In this document: positions 23,168 to 24,821 of the stretch, in pieces
Layout: each line of letters starts with the position of its first letter
Numbering within the stretch: position 1 is the stretch's first letter
Assembly: GCA_964355945.1 (NCBI GenBank)
Contig: CAYHGE010000055.1
Location: 1-24,821 of the forward strand
Direction: 5' to 3'
Length of the DNA: 24,821 nucleotides
DNA from: CAIVAT01 sp964355945
GTDB taxonomy: Bacteria; Bacteroidota; Bacteroidia; Bacteroidales; FEN-979
Notes under the pieces: model-generated
Databases searched by the model: none
Told to the model about the DNA's origin: nothing
Seen by the model: the letters and a program-made list of their open reading frames with translations, nothing else
Position numbers and translations under genes: made by a program

Positions 23168-24821
23168 ATGAAGTATCAGCAGGATTCAGAAGTGGAAAAA
23201 CGGGAAATATTGAAACGTTACCGGAATCTCCTTCGCCTTTGGAAACCCCGCAATCCTGTTGATAAGAAAGTTGTTCGCAAGGCTTTCAAAATGGCACTTG
23301 AAGCGCACAAGGATATGCGCAGGAAAACCGGCGAGCCCTATATCTATCATCCGTTGAGTGTTGCAACCATTGCTGCCGGAGAAATCGGCCTCGGGGCAAC
23401 ATCCATTATCTGCGCTTTGCTCCATGATGTGGTAGAGGATACTGAATATACCATCGAGGATATCAGAGGATTGTTCGGTGATAAAGTCGCCACAATTATT
23501 GATGGACTAACCAAAATCAAGGGGATTTTCATTCAGCAGACGTCATCCATCCATGCCGAAAATTTCAAGAAAATTCTGCTGACTTTATCCGATGATGTTC
23601 GCGTCATCCTGGTCAAACTGGCCGACAGGCTTCATAACATGAGAACCCTTGATGCGTTGACACGTGAAAAGCAACTTAAGATATCCTCAGAAACGATTTA
23701 CCTTTATGCACCCCTTGCCCATCGCCTTGGATTGCATGCCATTAAAAGCGAACTGGAGGACCTTGCACTGAAATATACGGAGCCGTCGGTTTATGACACT
23801 ATCTCCAGAAAGCTGAAAGAATCTGCCAAAAGCCGTTCCCGGTTTGTCAATAAATTCATCTACCCGATAAAAAAGGCGCTTGCTGAAAAAGGAATCAGTT
23901 TTGAAATCCACGACCGGGAAAAATCAATTGCTGCAATATGGTTGAAAATGCAGAAAAAGGAGGTGCCTTTTGAAGAGATCTATGACATCTTTGCAGTAAG
24001 AATAGTCATTGATTCACCTGTCGAGACCGAAAAATCCGATTGCTGGAAGGTCTATTCAGTCATTACTGATTCTTATCGTCCGAATATGGACAGGTTGCGA
24101 GACTGGATTTCTATACCGAAAGCCAATGGATACGAAGCCCTGCATACAACAGTGATGAGCCATACCGGGCAATGGGTTGAGATTCAGATCCGTTCCCGCC
24201 GCATGGATGAAATTGCCGAAAAGGGCTATGCAGCCCACTGGAAATACAAAGAGGCCCTGAATATAAACAGCCGCCTCGATAATTGGCTCGACCGTATCAA
24301 GGAGATGATTGAAAGTCCGGATGCCGACGCATTATCCTTCATTGATGATGTAAAAGGCTTCTTTTTTCTCGACGAAATATCCGTATTTACACCTCAGGGA
24401 GAATTGCGTTCTCTGCCCGCAGGTGCCACGGTGCTCGATTTTGCTTATGCGATTCATAGCGAGCTGGGAAATACCTGCATTGGGGCAAAAGTTGATAAAA
24501 AGCTGATGCCAATCACACAAACTCTCAAAAACGGACAACAGGTTGAAATTATCACTTCCATGAAGCAGGCTCCCAAAGAAGAGTGGCTGAGTTATGTGGT
24601 AACAACCAGGGCTAAAACCAGTATCAAATGGGCGGTGAGAGCAGAAAAAAAGAAATTTGCCCGAGCAGGAAGAGAGACCTTGGGGAAATGGTTTGCCGAA
24701 GTTGGCCTGGATTTTTCAACAGGGAATGTCAAGAAATTCCTTGCAGCGAATAACTTCAGCAGCATCGTCGATCTCTATTTTTCGGTTTCGCAGGGAACCA
24801 TTGGTGTAAAGGATGTTAAGC
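23168..24821 (+). CDS. rel: Bifunctional (p)ppGpp synthetase/hydrolase (3' end outside window)
   Basis: The frame is open from the ATG at 23168 to the right edge, giving 551 codons of a protein that normally has about 730-750. The HD hydrolase domain has H61, H86-D87 ('ALLHDVVED') and 'LVKLADRLHNMRT' (149-160, D152), which look intact, so (p)ppGpp hydrolysis is expected. The synthetase domain (about 235-345) has R250 and K252 ('DREKSI'), 'IYDIFAVRIV' and 'IPKANGYEALHTT' (316-328), with 'VEIQIRS' (337-343). The TGS domain follows ('VFTPQGELRSLPAGATVLDFAYAIHSELG', from 406). The regulatory C-terminal part lies outside. The product controls the stringent response. The gene is divergent from the type IX cargo gene. 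Confidence 0.97.
   Translation, partial: MKYQQDSEVEKREILKRYRNLLRLWKPRNPVDKKVVRKAFKMALEAHKDMRRKTGEPYIYHPLSVATIAAGEIGLGATSIICALLHDVVEDTEYTIEDIRGLFGDKVATIIDGLTKIKGIFIQQTSSIHAENFKKILLTLSDDVRVILVKLADRLHNMRTLDALTREKQLKISSETIYLYAPLAHRLGLHAIKSELEDLALKYTEPSVYDTISRKLKESAKSRSRFVNKFIYPIKKALAEKGISFEIHDREKSIAAIWLKMQKKEVPFEEIYDIFAVRIVIDSPVETEKSDCWKVYSVITDSYRPNMDRLRDWISIPKANGYEALHTTVMSHTGQWVEIQIRSRRMDEIAEKGYAAHWKYKEALNINSRLDNWLDRIKEMIESPDADALSFIDDVKGFFFLDEISVFTPQGELRSLPAGATVLDFAYAIHSELGNTCIGAKVDKKLMPITQTLKNGQQVEIITSMKQAPKEEWLSYVVTTRAKTSIKWAVRAEKKKFARAGRETLGKWFAEVGLDFSTGNVKKFLAANNFSSIVDLYFSVSQGTIGVKDVK

Overview
The window looks like a piece of a Bacteroidota chromosome (probably an environmental Bacteroidales-type organism) carrying the end of an integrated phage. 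The evidence is a gliding-motility-type C-terminal sorting domain (type IX secretion), a Bacteroidota-style polysaccharide deacetylase, dnaX and rel sequences of the Bacteroidota type, and several copies of the phylum's promoter box TAnnTTTG. One of these (integrase) has a full TTTG-N20-TACCTTTG form and another (tRNA-Val) a near-perfect one.

Region 1, about 1-8180: the distal part of a prophage. Tightly packed plus-strand genes encode tail or virion proteins: a tail protein cut by the left edge, a 191-aa structural protein, an 883-aa modular tail fibre or spike, two small proteins and a 546-aa baseplate or tail protein. They converge on a minus-strand tyrosine integrase with all catalytic residues. 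Between the integrase start and a tRNA-Val gene lies a 187-bp control region holding the integrase promoter, a dense array of TTGCC repeats around it, and the tRNA terminator. The tRNA 3' end faces the phage, so it is the likely attachment site; the opposite att site is outside the window.

Region 2, about 8180-11740, minus strand: tRNA-Val, a CoA-binding Rossmann protein, a PfkB sugar kinase with an in-frame array of four 18-bp palindromic repeats, and dnaX (DNA polymerase III gamma/tau). A heptamer array sits between dnaX and the kinase.

Region 3, about 11740-17480, plus strand, divergent from dnaX: a polysaccharide deacetylase followed 7 bp later by a FemAB/GNAT-like acyltransferase, a likely envelope pair; then upp, a MacB-type ABC permease and a RecD-like helicase, closely spaced and probably one operon.

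Region 4, 17477-17617: a 141-bp MITE-like element with terminal inverted repeats and a possible 5-bp target duplication that fills nearly the whole gap between the converging helicase and outer-membrane-protein genes.

Region 5, about 17628-23035, minus strand: an outer-membrane beta-barrel protein, lepA with a GTG start and a promoter box almost touching it, and a large secreted type IX cargo protein. Divergent from this, at 23168, is the first 551 codons of a bifunctional (p)ppGpp synthetase/hydrolase that runs off the right edge. No non-coding stretch exceeds about 190 bp. I did not find an obviously new multi-gene defence or metabolic system. The most unusual signals are the integrase operator array, the repeat array inside the sugar kinase, the MITE, and the synonymously diverged peptide duplication in a small phage protein.
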